From contig NZ_FPBA01000010.1 of NCBI RefSeq assembly GCF_900116515.1, forward strand, positions 1 through 64,000: a stretch of 64,000 nt of DNA, given 5' to 3'. Within the stretch, counting starts at the first letter, position 1. Each line of letters starts with the position of its first letter. Under the pieces are notes generated by a model. That model had not been told where the DNA came from, made no database searches, and worked only from the letters and a program-made list of their open reading frames with translations. Positions 54,617 to 63,042 of this stretch are shown here, piece by piece. The stretch is from Geodermatophilus amargosae. Its GTDB lineage: Bacteria; Actinomycetota; Actinomycetes; Mycobacteriales; Geodermatophilaceae. The position numbers and the translations under genes are program-made.

Positions 54617-56673
54617 GCCGGGGATGCTAGCGGCGGCACGGGACCGCCGCCGACCGCCGGAGAGCCGCCGGTCACCCGCTCCGGACGGGACCGGGTGCCC
54701 AGCTGGCGGCCGTCGGCGAACGGGTCGCGCAGCGCGCGGCCGGCCTCGACCCGGGCGAGGAAGCCGCTGAACCCGCCGGTGCCGGGGGCGACGCAGGCCA
54801 GCGTGCCGGTGACCTCGACCAGCCGGGTGCCGGGCTTCTCCATCCAGCGCATGACCAGCTCGGTCTCGTCGACCGTCGCCGCCAGCTCGCCGTCGTCGTC
54901 CGGGGTGGTCTCGGCGGTGGCGCGCAGGCCGACGAGGGTGTCGCGCACCGACGTCCCGCGCGGGGCGCACCCGGCGGCGACCAGCCGGCCCCGGCGCACG
55001 ACCGACAGCGCCCACCCGCCCTCGCCGTCGGGCCGGGCGATCGCCAGCTCCGGGACGGCGGCCAGCGACTGCAGCCGCTGCCGCCGGCGCACCGCGCGCA
55101 GCAGGACCGTGACCCGGTCGCGCAGGACCCCGGCGTCCTCGAAGCGGTGCTCGGCCGACAGCCGGTCGACGCGGGTGAGCAGCGGCTCGACCAGGGCGCT
55201 CGGGTCCCCGTCGACGGCGGCACGCAGCACGGCGGCGATCCGCGCGTACTCCTCGACCGACTGGTGGCCTGCGCACGGCGCTCCGCAGCGGCCCATCCCG
55301 AACAGGGCGCAGGCGCTGGTGGGCACCCGCGGGGACAGCCGGCTGGTGCACTGCCGCAGCGGGAGCGCCTCGTGGATCGCGGCGGTGGCCATGTCGGCGG
55401 CGCGCCGGTCGGCGAAGGGGCCGAGGAACACGCCCGCGCCGGGCCGGACCCGCCGGACCGTGGACAGCCGGGGGAAGTGCTCCTCGGTGAGGCGCAGCCA
55501 CAGCGCGCGCTCGGGGAAGCGCGAGCGGCGGTTGTAGCGCGGCTTGTGCTCGGCGATCAGCCGCAGCTCCCGGACGGCGGCCTCGAGGTCGTGCGCGCAG
55601 GACAGCGCCTCGATGCGCTGGGCCAGCGCCACCATCTCGGTCATCCGGCTGCGCTGCTCCCCGGAGGAGAAGTAGCTGCGGACGCGGGTGCGCAGGTCGT
55701 TCGACGTCCCGACGTAGAGCGGCTCGTCGCGCGGGCCGCGGAACACGTAGACGCCGGGGCCGGAGGGGACGTGCTCGGCGAGGTGGCGTTTCCCGCGGCG
55801 CACCGGGTCGACCTGCCGGGTCAGGCCGTGCAGCTCCTCCAGCGACGTCACCCCGAGGGGCCCGAGTCGTTCGAACAGGCCGTGCAGGACGTCGACGGTC
55901 GCGCGGGCGTCGTCGAGGGCGCGGTGGCACGGCGAGGTCGTGGCGGAGAAGTAGGGCGCCAGGGTGGCGAGTTTGCAGTTGGGCACCTCGTCGCGGGACA
56001 GCAGCCGCCGGGCGAGGACCGCGGTGTCGACCGAGGCGGCCGCGGGCCACGCGGTGCCGGTCTGCTCGCAGGCCGCCCTGAGGAAGCCGAGGTCGAAGGG
56101 GGCGTTGTGCGCCACGAGCACCGCGCCGCGGGCGAACTCCAGGAAGGCCGGCAGCACCGCGCCGATCCGCGGAGCGGTGGCGACCATCGCCGTCGTGATC
56201 CCGGTGAGCACGCTGATGTAGGGCGGGACCTCGCAGCCGGGGTCGACCAGCGTCTGGAACTCCCCGAGCACCTCGCCCCCGCGGACCTTGACCGCCCCGA
56301 TCTCGGTGATCGCGCTGTCCTTGGGCGATCCGCCGGTGGTCTCGAGGTCGACGACGACGAAGGTCGTGCCGGCCAGCGGCGTCCCGAGGTCGTCGATGCT
56401 CGCCTGCACGTACCGGGCCGGGCCGGCGGGCTCCCGGACGGGGGGAGCCGGGCGGGAGCGGGGGAGCGGCCGCTCGCCGTGGGCCGGGGCCTGCTCGTGG
56501 CGCGGCAGCGAGGAACCCGTGCCGCTGGCGGGGAAGAGCACGGCGGGACGGTAGGCCGGGGGTCGGACAGTCCCGGGGACGCGCGCCCTGCGACCCGCCC
56601 GGGGGGACTCGCCCGGGTGGGGGACCGGCGGTGCCACACCCGGTTGCCAGGGTGGCCGGACGCGGACGACCAT
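54613..56673 (-). CDS. DEDDh exonuclease fused to a UvrC-like GIY-YIG region, 686 aa
   Basis: After about 100 low-complexity residues, a DnaQ-type 3'-5' exonuclease: FVVVDLETTGGSPKD (DxE), LVAHNAPFDLGFL, and HRALDDARATVDVL with the HxxxxD general-base pair. Next comes a GIY-YIG domain, GPGVYVFRGPRDEPLYVGTS with LRTRVRSYF, followed by UvrC N-terminal-like sequence (RYNRRSRFPERALWL, CTSRLSP, FGMGRCGAPCAG) and a UvrB/UvrC-motif-like segment. This is the actinobacterial Rv2191 type, probably a repair nuclease. The start is uncertain: ATG 56673 is the first supported, but internal starts before the exonuclease are possible. Confidence 0.85.
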   Translation of the reverse strand: MVVRVRPPWQPGVAPPVPHPGESPRAGRRARVPGTVRPPAYRPAVLFPASGTGSSLPRHEQAPAHGERPLPRSRPAPPVREPAGPARYVQASIDDLGTPLAGTTFVVVDLETTGGSPKDSAITEIGAVKVRGGEVLGEFQTLVDPGCEVPPYISVLTGITTAMVATAPRIGAVLPAFLEFARGAVLVAHNAPFDLGFLRAACEQTGTAWPAAASVDTAVLARRLLSRDEVPNCKLATLAPYFSATTSPCHRALDDARATVDVLHGLFERLGPLGVTSLEELHGLTRQVDPVRRGKRHLAEHVPSGPGVYVFRGPRDEPLYVGTSNDLRTRVRSYFSSGEQRSRMTEMVALAQRIEALSCAHDLEAAVRELRLIAEHKPRYNRRSRFPERALWLRLTEEHFPRLSTVRRVRPGAGVFLGPFADRRAADMATAAIHEALPLRQCTSRLSPRVPTSACALFGMGRCGAPCAGHQSVEEYARIAAVLRAAVDGDPSALVEPLLTRVDRLSAEHRFEDAGVLRDRVTVLLRAVRRRQRLQSLAAVPELAIARPDGEGGWALSVVRRGRLVAAGCAPRGTSVRDTLVGLRATAETTPDDDGELAATVDETELVMRWMEKPGTRLVEVTGTLACVAPGTGGFSGFLARVEAGRALRDPFADGRQLGTRSRPERVTGGSPAVGGGPVPPLASPA

Positions 56674-56716
56674 CGGCGGGCGGACCAGGGGGGTCCGCCG
56701 CGGCAGAGGGAGTCCG

Positions 56717-58459
56717 ATGCGCCCGCGCTCCCCGTGGCGCACCCGCCGGGGACCGGCGTCGGTGCTGGTCACGGTGGCGGCCGCCGTCCTGCTGGCGGTG
56801 CCGCTCGCGGGTCCGGCGGGCGCGGAGCCGAGCGACCAGCCCGGCGGTACCAGCGGCGTCCTCGACAGCGAGGCGCTCGACCGCCTGCAGCAGCGTGCCG
56901 CCGAGGTCCAGGCCGACCTGCAGCAGCGGCAGACGGAGGTCGCCGCGGCGCGGCAGCAGCTGGCCGGCGCGCAGGCCGAGGTCGACGCCGCCCGCGCCAC
57001 GGTGGACGCGGCCGAGGGTGTGCTGGCGCAGGACCAGGCGCTGGTGGCCCGGTACGCCTCGGCGGTCTACCGCGACGGCGGCGCGCTCACCCCGCTCACG
57101 GTGCTGCTCAGCGGCGGCGACCCCGCCGACGTCGTCTCGGCACTGGGCTACCTCGAGGCCGTCGACGACCACACCGCCGCGGTGGTCGGGGCCGCCGAGG
57201 AGCAGCGGCAGGCCGCGCTGGCGCAGCAGGCCACCGCGGACGCCGCCCTCACCGGGGCGCGGCAGCGCGCGGACGAGCTGGCCGCGGAGGTGGCCGACCT
57301 CGAGGCCGCCGCCGACGCGGTGACCGCCGAGCTCGACGTGGCCCTCGGCGACGTCGACCGGCAGCTGTCGGACCTGCAGCGGCAGCAGGTCGACGTCAAC
57401 ACCCAGACGGCGGCCAACTGGCGTGCCTACGTCGACCAGCTGGGCGAGGCCGGGGTCGTCCCGCCGCCGGCGGCGGAGATGCTCGACCCGGTCCGGAGCC
57501 TGCGCGCCGGGCTGACGCCGATCGGCGCGGCCGCCGGCGGGGTGCAGCGGGGTGCGGCCCAGTTCCCGCGCGAGCCGACGTCCCTGCTCGTGCTGCCCGC
57601 CGAGACCATCGCGGCGGTCAGCGCGGCGATGGACGCCCTGGGCAAGCCCTACGCGCCGGGGACGGCCGGGCCGGACTCGTGGGACTGCGGGTCGCTGGTG
57701 TCCACGGTCTACGGGGCGGCGGGCATCGACCTGCCCGACGAGCAGTCCGCCCTGTTCGCCGTCAGCACGCCGGTCGACCAGGCCGACGTCCTGCCCGGTG
57801 ACCTGGTCTTCCTCGGCACCCCCGAGTCGGGGCTGGGGCACGTCGGGATCGCCCTCGACGGCCGGACGATGCTGGCCGCCGACGGGCGGGCCGGCGCGGT
57901 CGTCGTCCGCCGGCTGCCCGCCGAGCAGGTGGTCCACGTCGGGCGGCCCAGCCTGGGCCCGCGGCCGCAGGAGCCCGCTCCCGGGCCGTCCGGTGGCGCG
58001 CTGCGGGTGGAGTGCGGCAACGCCGTCTACCCGCCGACCTTCGACGGCGCCCGCTCGTGGGGCGGCTACCCCAACGGGCTGATCCCGCCGAGCGCGCTCT
58101 GCCCGCTCGGGGTGGGCGGCCACTCGCTGCGCTGCGACGCAGCCGCGGCCTACCGTGCGATGAGCGCGGCCTACGCCGAGGCCTTCGGCCGGCCGGTCTG
58201 CATCACCGACTCCTACCGGACCTACGCCGGCCAGGTGCGCCTCTACGGCGAGAAACCGGCGCTGGCCGCGGTCCCGGGCACCAGCAACCACGGCTGGGGC
58301 CTGGCGGTCGACCTGTGCGGCGGCATCGACGGCTTCGGCACCCCGCAGTACGCGTGGATGGTGGCCAACGCCGGCCGGTTCGGATGGCTGCACCCCACGT
58401 GGGCCGACCCGGGCAACGGCCGCGAGGAGCCCTGGCACTGGGAGTACGCGGGCAGCTGA
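56717..58459 (+). CDS. Secreted NlpC/P60 endopeptidase fused to VanY-type D,D-carboxypeptidase, 580 aa
   Basis: Signal peptide (cleavage after GPAGA, about 36), a long coiled coil rich in Gln/Ala (about 50-225: LQQRAAEVQADLQQRQTEVA, QRADELAAEVADLEAAADAV), an NlpC/P60 domain (about 290-410) with catalytic Cys in DSWDCGSLVSTVYGAAG and His in LGHVGIAL, and a C-terminal M15B/VanY-like zinc peptidase with TDSYRTYAGQ, TSNHGWGLAVDLCGG (SxHxxGxAxD) and EPWHWEY. It could cut two different peptidoglycan stem-peptide bonds. GAGGGAG 5 nt before the ATG. Divergent from the nuclease gene, 43 bp apart. Confidence 0.88.
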   Translation: MRPRSPWRTRRGPASVLVTVAAAVLLAVPLAGPAGAEPSDQPGGTSGVLDSEALDRLQQRAAEVQADLQQRQTEVAAARQQLAGAQAEVDAARATVDAAEGVLAQDQALVARYASAVYRDGGALTPLTVLLSGGDPADVVSALGYLEAVDDHTAAVVGAAEEQRQAALAQQATADAALTGARQRADELAAEVADLEAAADAVTAELDVALGDVDRQLSDLQRQQVDVNTQTAANWRAYVDQLGEAGVVPPPAAEMLDPVRSLRAGLTPIGAAAGGVQRGAAQFPREPTSLLVLPAETIAAVSAAMDALGKPYAPGTAGPDSWDCGSLVSTVYGAAGIDLPDEQSALFAVSTPVDQADVLPGDLVFLGTPESGLGHVGIALDGRTMLAADGRAGAVVVRRLPAEQVVHVGRPSLGPRPQEPAPGPSGGALRVECGNAVYPPTFDGARSWGGYPNGLIPPSALCPLGVGGHSLRCDAAAAYRAMSAAYAEAFGRPVCITDSYRTYAGQVRLYGEKPALAAVPGTSNHGWGLAVDLCGGIDGFGTPQYAWMVANAGRFGWLHPTWADPGNGREEPWHWEYAGS

Positions 58460-58570
58460 GCCGGGACTGTCGGTGGTCGTCCCTAGCGTGCGGACAGACC
58501 GACAGGGAGACCCGTCCCGACCGCGGCCCGGCACCGGGCGGAGCGGCCGGGACACCGGAGGGACACGGCC

Positions 58571-58858
58571 ATGCTCATCGACTGCGACTCGTGCACCGCG
58601 CGCGGTGTCGGCTGCGCCGACTGCGTCGTCACCGCCCTGCTGGGCGCTCCGCCGGGAGAGCGGGACACCACCCCGGTGCTGCTCCCCGTGCCCCCCGTCC
58701 CGGCGGCCCGGACGGCCGACGTCGCCGTCCCGCGGCCCGGCGTGGTGGTCGAGCTCGACGACGTCGAGCGCCGGGCCGTGCGGGCGCTGGCCGAGGGGGG
58801 TCTGGTGCCCCCGTTGCGGCACCGGCCGTCGGGGGACGGGCGCCGACGCACGGGCTGA
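58571..58858 (+). CDS. Small CxxC-CxxC protein, 95 aa
   Basis: Starts MLIDCDSCTARGVGCADCVV: two Cys pairs (CxxC at 5/8, CxxC at 15/18) that could bind zinc or a cluster. A Pro/Val linker follows, then PGVVVELDDVERRAVRALAE and LVPPLRHRP. Conserved small protein beside peptidoglycan genes in related actinobacteria, as far as I recall; function unknown. The ATG has GGAGGGA about 8 nt upstream. It lies 111 bp after the P60-VanY gene. Confidence 0.7.
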   Translation: MLIDCDSCTARGVGCADCVVTALLGAPPGERDTTPVLLPVPPVPAARTADVAVPRPGVVVELDDVERRAVRALAEGGLVPPLRHRPSGDGRRRTG

Positions 58859-58945
58859 CGACCAGCGGGGACACCGGATCCGGGTGCGCACCGGAGTGGC
58901 GCGGCTGCCGACCGTGTGTGTTCTCACAGTCCCCGCACCCCACGT

Positions 58946-58974
58946 TTGTCACAACTGCATCACGTCCGTACTGT
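58946..58974 (+). promoter_or_regulatory. Promoter of the riboswitch-controlled NlpC/P60 gene
   Basis: TTGTCA (58946-58951), 17-bp spacer, TACTGT (58969-58974). One of the best -35/-10 pairs in the window. The transcript would start near 58981 and carry about 235 nt of leader. Confidence 0.65.
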
Positions 58975-59009
58975 GGCCGCGTCCAGCCGGGTGGTCGTCA
59001 CCCGCCACG

Positions 59010-59205
59010 AGGTGACCTCGGCCGGGCACCGCCGAGTCACCGGACGGCCCCTCCCGGGGGTGCGCGAGGTGAGCCGGGGACCCACCGCAGCACTGGGGTG
59101 AGTTCTCGTGTGCGCCGGTCCCGACCGGTGTACGGAGATAGGGCACGTCTTCCCAGCCCGAACCCGTCAGCTAACTCGGTAGGCGGTAGCTGAGGAAGAA
59201 ACGGA
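59010..59205 (+). ncRNA. ydaO/yuaA-type c-di-AMP riboswitch
   Basis: Conserved blocks of the class occur in order: GGGGTGAGTT (59095-59104), AGGGCA (59140-59145), CCCGAACCCGTCAGCTAAC (59157-59175) and GTAGGCGG (59179-59186), with stems between (for example GCCGGTC/GACCGGT around 59113-59129). This class binds c-di-AMP and in actinobacteria typically precedes secreted cell-wall hydrolase genes, usually lowering expression when ligand is bound. It directly precedes the NlpC/P60 gene at 59218. The 5' edge is approximate. Confidence 0.85.
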
Positions 59206-59217
59206 GAGCCGCCGCCC

Positions 59218-60495
59218 GTGGCGACCCCCCGCCCCCTCCTGGGGCATGCCCGCGCACAGTCCACTGCCACCACCCGCATCGCCGGGCCGCACCGACCGTC
59301 GCGGGCCCGCCGCCTCGGCCGGGTCGCGCTCGTCGGCACCACCGCGGCGCTGACCATGAGCCTCCTGCCCGGCACGGCGGCCGCCGATCCGGAACAGGCC
59401 ACCACCTCCGAGCAGGCCGCCCAGCTCGCCGCCGAGGCCGGCCACCGCCTCGAGGTCCTCAGCGAGCAGGTCAACGAGGCCCGTGAGGTCCTGACCCAGC
59501 AGCAGGCCGCCGCCGACGAGGCCGACCGGGCCGCCGCCGACACGCAGGCGCAGCTGCAGGACCTCGACGGCCAGATCCGGCAGGTGGCCCGCAGCGCGTA
59601 CACCGGCGGGCACAGCGACACCCTCGCCGGGCTCGACCTGCTCATGAGCAGCGACTCGGCCGAGGACTTCGTCAGCTCGCTGGCCACGCTCGACCAGATC
59701 GCCGGCCACACCAGCTCCGTCCTCGACCAGGTCTCGCAGGCGGCGGCCGCCGCGCAGCAGGCCCAGGCCGACGCCGAGGAGGCGGCGGCCGCCGCGCAGC
59801 GCACCCTCGACGACCTCAGCGCCCAGGAGGGCCGGCTCGAGGACGACATCGCCGACTACCAGGCCCAGGTCGCCGCGCTGACCGAGGCCGAGCGGCAGGC
59901 GGCCCTGGCCGCGCAGGAGGCCGGTCGGGCCGCCGCCGCTGCTGCCGCTGCCGCGGAGGCCGAGGCGGCCGCCGGGGCGTCCGACAGCTCGGCCGGGGAC
60001 TCGGCCGGGGACACCGCCAGGGACACCGCCGGGGACACCGCCGGGGACACCGCCCGCACGAGCGTTCCTGCTCCCGCACCCGCGGCCACCCGGGCGGCGG
60101 CCCCCGCCCCGGCGCCGGCGGTCTCCGCGGGCAACGGTGGCAGCGGCGCCGCGCAGGCCGCGGTGCAGACGGCGCTGGCCCAGGTCGGCGACCCCTACGT
60201 GTGGGGCGCCGGCGGGCCGAACGCCTTCGACTGCTCCGGCCTGACCCAGTACGCCTACGCGGCGGCCGGGATCAACCTCCCGCACTCCAGCAGCATGCAG
60301 TCGCGGATGGGCACCGCCGTCTCGCGGGCGGACCTGCAGCCGGGCGACCTGATCTTCTACTACAGCCCGGTCAGCCACGTCTCGATGTACATCGGCAACG
60401 GGCAGATGGTGCACGCCTCCACCTCGGGTCAGCCGGTGAAGGTCGTGTCGGTCGACTCGATGGGCGGCATCACCGGCATGCGCCGCATCGCCTAG
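59218..60495 (+). CDS. Secreted NlpC/P60 peptidoglycan endopeptidase (RipA-like), 425 aa
   Basis: Signal peptide (cleavage near GTAAA, about 58), a coiled coil (about 65-230: LSEQVNEAREVLTQQQAAAD, QRTLDDLSAQEGRLEDDIA), an Ala-rich run, five AGDT-type four-residue repeats (59989-60048), an Ala/Pro linker and a C-terminal NlpC/P60 domain (about 310-425). Catalytic Cys is in NAFDCSGLTQYAYAAAG, His in SHVSMYIG and the third residue in MVHAS. Cleaves the D-Glu-DAP bond by family; the coiled coil probably restrains the enzyme. Controlled by the c-di-AMP riboswitch directly upstream. GTG 59218 with GGAG about 12 nt upstream. Confidence 0.92.
   Translation: MATPRPLLGHARAQSTATTRIAGPHRPSRARRLGRVALVGTTAALTMSLLPGTAAADPEQATTSEQAAQLAAEAGHRLEVLSEQVNEAREVLTQQQAAADEADRAAADTQAQLQDLDGQIRQVARSAYTGGHSDTLAGLDLLMSSDSAEDFVSSLATLDQIAGHTSSVLDQVSQAAAAAQQAQADAEEAAAAAQRTLDDLSAQEGRLEDDIADYQAQVAALTEAERQAALAAQEAGRAAAAAAAAAEAEAAAGASDSSAGDSAGDTARDTAGDTAGDTARTSVPAPAPAATRAAAPAPAPAVSAGNGGSGAAQAAVQTALAQVGDPYVWGAGGPNAFDCSGLTQYAYAAAGINLPHSSSMQSRMGTAVSRADLQPGDLIFYYSPVSHVSMYIGNGQMVHASTSGQPVKVVSVDSMGGITGMRRIA
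59989..60048 (+). repeat. Five 12-bp in-frame repeats
   Basis: Units TCGGCCGGGGAC (twice) and ACCGCC(A/G)GGGAC (three times), coding SAGD/TA(R/G)D in the linker of the NlpC/P60 protein. Confidence 0.8.
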
Positions 60496-60508
60496 GGACC
60501 TCCACCTC

Positions 60509-60548
60509 ACCGAGGGCCGGTGACCTCCTCGGGTCGCCGGCCCTCGGT
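60509..60548 (+). terminator. Terminator after the NlpC/P60 gene
   Basis: ACCGAGGGCCGG (60509-60520) pairs with 60537-60548, with an inner GACC/GGTC pair. 13 nt past the stop. Confidence 0.7.
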
Positions 60549-60598
60549 GTCGTCAGGGGCCGGTCGACGCCCGGACCGGCCCGCCTAGGATCGGCCGG

Positions 60599-61864
60599 GT
60601 GAGCCCACGCCGGGCCGCCCTGCTGGTCGCGGCCGTGCTCGGCGCAGCGCTCGTGGTGGTCATCGCCGTCCGTACGCCCTGGACCCTGCTGCCCACCCCG
60701 CCCGGCGGAGCCGTCCCGGTCAGCGACGACGCCGGCCTGCCCGCCGCTGTCGTCGCGCGGGCCGAGGCGCTCGCCGGCGCCATCCGCCCGGCGTCCCTGG
60801 CCAACCTGCTGCTCGGGCTGGCCGTCTCGGCGCTGCTGGGCCTCACCCGGCTGGGCAGCCGCCTGGTCGGTGCGCTCGCCCGCCCGGTCGGGGGCCGGTG
60901 GGCGCTCACCGTGCTGCTGGGCACCGTGGCGCTCGTCGTCGTCGGCCGGCTGGTGACGCTGCCGATCGCGGCCTACGGCGAGATGGTGCGGCACCGCTAC
61001 GGGCTGTCCACCCGCTCGTGGCCGCTGTGGCTGCGCGACGTCGCGGTCTCCGCCGCCATCGACGCCGCGCTCACCGCGCTCGCCCTGCTGGTGCTCGTCG
61101 CCCTCGCCCGGCGCGCGCCCCGCACCTGGTGGGCCTGGGCCGCCGGCGGCGCGGCCGCGCTGGTCGTGGCCGGCTCCTTCCTCTACCCGGTGGCCATCGA
61201 GCCGGCGTTCAACTCCTTCGCCCCGCTGGAGGCCGGCCCGCTGCGCACCGACCTGCTCGCGCTCGCCGAGGAGAGCGGCACACCGGTCGACGACGTCCTC
61301 GTCGCCGACGCCTCCCGGCGGACGACGTCGCTCAACGCGTACGTGTCCGGGTTCGGGTCGACCCGCCGGGTGGTCCTCTACGACACCCTGCTCACCGACG
61401 TCCCCGACGACGAGATCGAGTCGATCGTCGCCCACGAGCTCGGGCACGTGGCCACCGACGACGTCCTCACCGGCACGCTGATCGGTGCGCTCGGCGCGGC
61501 CGCCGCCGTCGCGCTGCTCGGCTGGCTGCTCACCTGGGCGCCGCTGCTGCGCCGCGCGGGCGCGGACTCCCCGGGTGACCCGCGCGTGGTCCCGCTCGCG
61601 ATGCTGCTGATCGCGCTGGGCACGCTGGTGTCCACACCGGTGCAGAACCTCGTCTCGCGGCACGTCGAGGCCCGGGCGGACCTGCACGCGCTCGACCTCA
61701 CCCAGAACGCCGCGGCGTTCGAGGAGATGCAGCGCCGGCTGGCCGAGACCAACGTCTCCGACCCGAGCCCGCCGGTGCCGTGGCAGTGGTGGTTCGGCTC
61801 GCACCCGACGGCGGCGCAGCGGATCGCGATGGCCGAGACCTGGCTGCGGCTGGACGGCCGGTGA
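60599..61864 (+). CDS. M48-family membrane metallopeptidase (Ste24/CAAX-protease-like), 421 aa
   Basis: Six or seven helices surround a zinc site: SIVAHELGHVATDD (HExxH, about residue 280), and the third ligand Glu in RHVEARADLHALDL. LNAYVSGFGSTRRVVLYDTLL and SHPTAAQRIAM are typical of Ste24-like M48 proteases. Probably membrane-protein quality control; substrate unknown. TAGGAT 7 nt before GTG 60599 (leaderless). Its stop overlaps the PimB-type start (GTGA), coupling the two. Confidence 0.9.
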   Translation: MSPRRAALLVAAVLGAALVVVIAVRTPWTLLPTPPGGAVPVSDDAGLPAAVVARAEALAGAIRPASLANLLLGLAVSALLGLTRLGSRLVGALARPVGGRWALTVLLGTVALVVVGRLVTLPIAAYGEMVRHRYGLSTRSWPLWLRDVAVSAAIDAALTALALLVLVALARRAPRTWWAWAAGGAAALVVAGSFLYPVAIEPAFNSFAPLEAGPLRTDLLALAEESGTPVDDVLVADASRRTTSLNAYVSGFGSTRRVVLYDTLLTDVPDDEIESIVAHELGHVATDDVLTGTLIGALGAAAAVALLGWLLTWAPLLRRAGADSPGDPRVVPLAMLLIALGTLVSTPVQNLVSRHVEARADLHALDLTQNAAAFEEMQRRLAETNVSDPSPPVPWQWWFGSHPTAAQRIAMAETWLRLDGR

Positions 61865-63000
61865 GCGCCGGGCGCACCCTCGTCGTCACGAACGACTTCC
61901 CGCCACGGCAGGGCGGCATCCAGACCTTCGTCGCGGCGCTGCTCGAGCGCCGCCCGCCGGAGTCGCTGGTCGTGCTGGCCTCCCGCTCGCCGGGGTGGGA
62001 GCGGTACGACGCGCAGCTGCCCTACCCGGTGGTCCGGCAGCGGACGGCGGTGCTGCTGCCCACTCCGGCCACCTCCCGCGCCGCCGTGGCGCTGGCGGCC
62101 GAGCACGGCTGCGACACCGCCTTCTTCGGCGCCGCCGCGCCGCTGGGCCTGATCGCGCCCGCCCTGCGCGCCGCCGGCGTGCGCCGCCTGGTCGGGGCCA
62201 CCCACGGCCACGAGACCGGCTGGGTCGCGCTGCCCGGCGCCCGGCAGCTCATGCGCCGGATCGCCGGCGGTCTGGACGTCCTGACCTACATCAGCGACTA
62301 CACCCGCACCCACCTCGAACCGGCCCTCGGCGGGCGGACCCGGCTGGCGCAGCTGTCGCCCGGGGTCGACGTCGACCGGTTCACCCCGTCCGCCGACGGG
62401 AGGGCGGTCCGCCGGCGGCACGGGCTGGGGGAGGCGCCGGTCGTCGTCTGCGTGTCCCGGCTGGTGCCGCGCAAGGGACAGGACGCGCTCGTCGCCGGGT
62501 GGCCGCGGGTCCTCGCCCGGCACCCGGACGCGCGCCTGCTCCTGGTCGGCGGCGGCCCGGACGAGGGCCGGCTGCGCCGCGCGGTGGCCGACCGGGGACT
62601 GGGTGGCTCCGTGGTGCTGACCGGCCCGGTGCCGCCGGCGCAACTGCCCGAGCACTACGCGGCCGGCGACGTGTTCGCCATGCCCTGCCGCACCCGCCGC
62701 GGCGGGCTCGACGTCGAGGGCCTCGGGATGGTCTACCTCGAGGCGGCCGCCGTGGGGCTGCCGGTGGTGGCGGGTACGTCCGGCGGCGCCCCGGAGGCGG
62801 TCCGCGACGGCGAGACCGGCACCGTGGTGGCCGACCCCCGCTCCCCGGAGGCCGTGGCCGCCGCCGTCACGGCGCTGCTCGACGACCCCGCCCGGGCCCG
62901 CGCCATGGGCGCCGCCGGGCGGGCGTGGGTGGAGGAGCGCTGGTCGTGGACGACGATCGCGGCCGACCTCGCCGCGCTGCTGGACCCCGGGGAGGACTGA
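61861..63000 (+). CDS. pimB: PimB-type GT4 mannosyltransferase, 379 aa
   Basis: GT-B fold: TLVVTNDFPPRQGGIQTFVA start, VGATHGHETGW, LSPGVDVDRFTP, VVCVSRLVPRKGQDALVAGW, LLVGGGPDEGRLRR and the nucleotide-sugar site RRGGLDVEGLGMVYLEAAA then VAGTSGGAPEAVRDGETG (E-x7-E). Matches GDP-mannose-dependent phosphatidylinositol-monomannoside mannosyltransferases (Rv2188c position), an early step of PIM/lipomannan synthesis on the inner membrane face. Name by similarity and synteny; substrate not proven. Ends inside a hairpin shared with fadD. Confidence 0.87.
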   Translation: MSAGRTLVVTNDFPPRQGGIQTFVAALLERRPPESLVVLASRSPGWERYDAQLPYPVVRQRTAVLLPTPATSRAAVALAAEHGCDTAFFGAAAPLGLIAPALRAAGVRRLVGATHGHETGWVALPGARQLMRRIAGGLDVLTYISDYTRTHLEPALGGRTRLAQLSPGVDVDRFTPSADGRAVRRRHGLGEAPVVVCVSRLVPRKGQDALVAGWPRVLARHPDARLLLVGGGPDEGRLRRAVADRGLGGSVVLTGPVPPAQLPEHYAAGDVFAMPCRTRRGGLDVEGLGMVYLEAAAVGLPVVAGTSGGAPEAVRDGETGTVVADPRSPEAVAAAVTALLDDPARARAMGAAGRAWVEERWSWTTIAADLAALLDPGED

Positions 63001-63033
63001 GCCCCGCCCCGCGCGACGGCGGGGCGGGGCTCA
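62998..63033. terminator. Strong hairpin between pimB and fadD
   Basis: Perfect 15-bp stem TGAGCCCCGCCCCGC (62998-63012) with 63019-63033, loop GCGACG. It includes the pimB stop codon and faces the convergent fadD end. Confidence 0.8.
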
Positions 63034-63042
63034 GAGGTGGGC

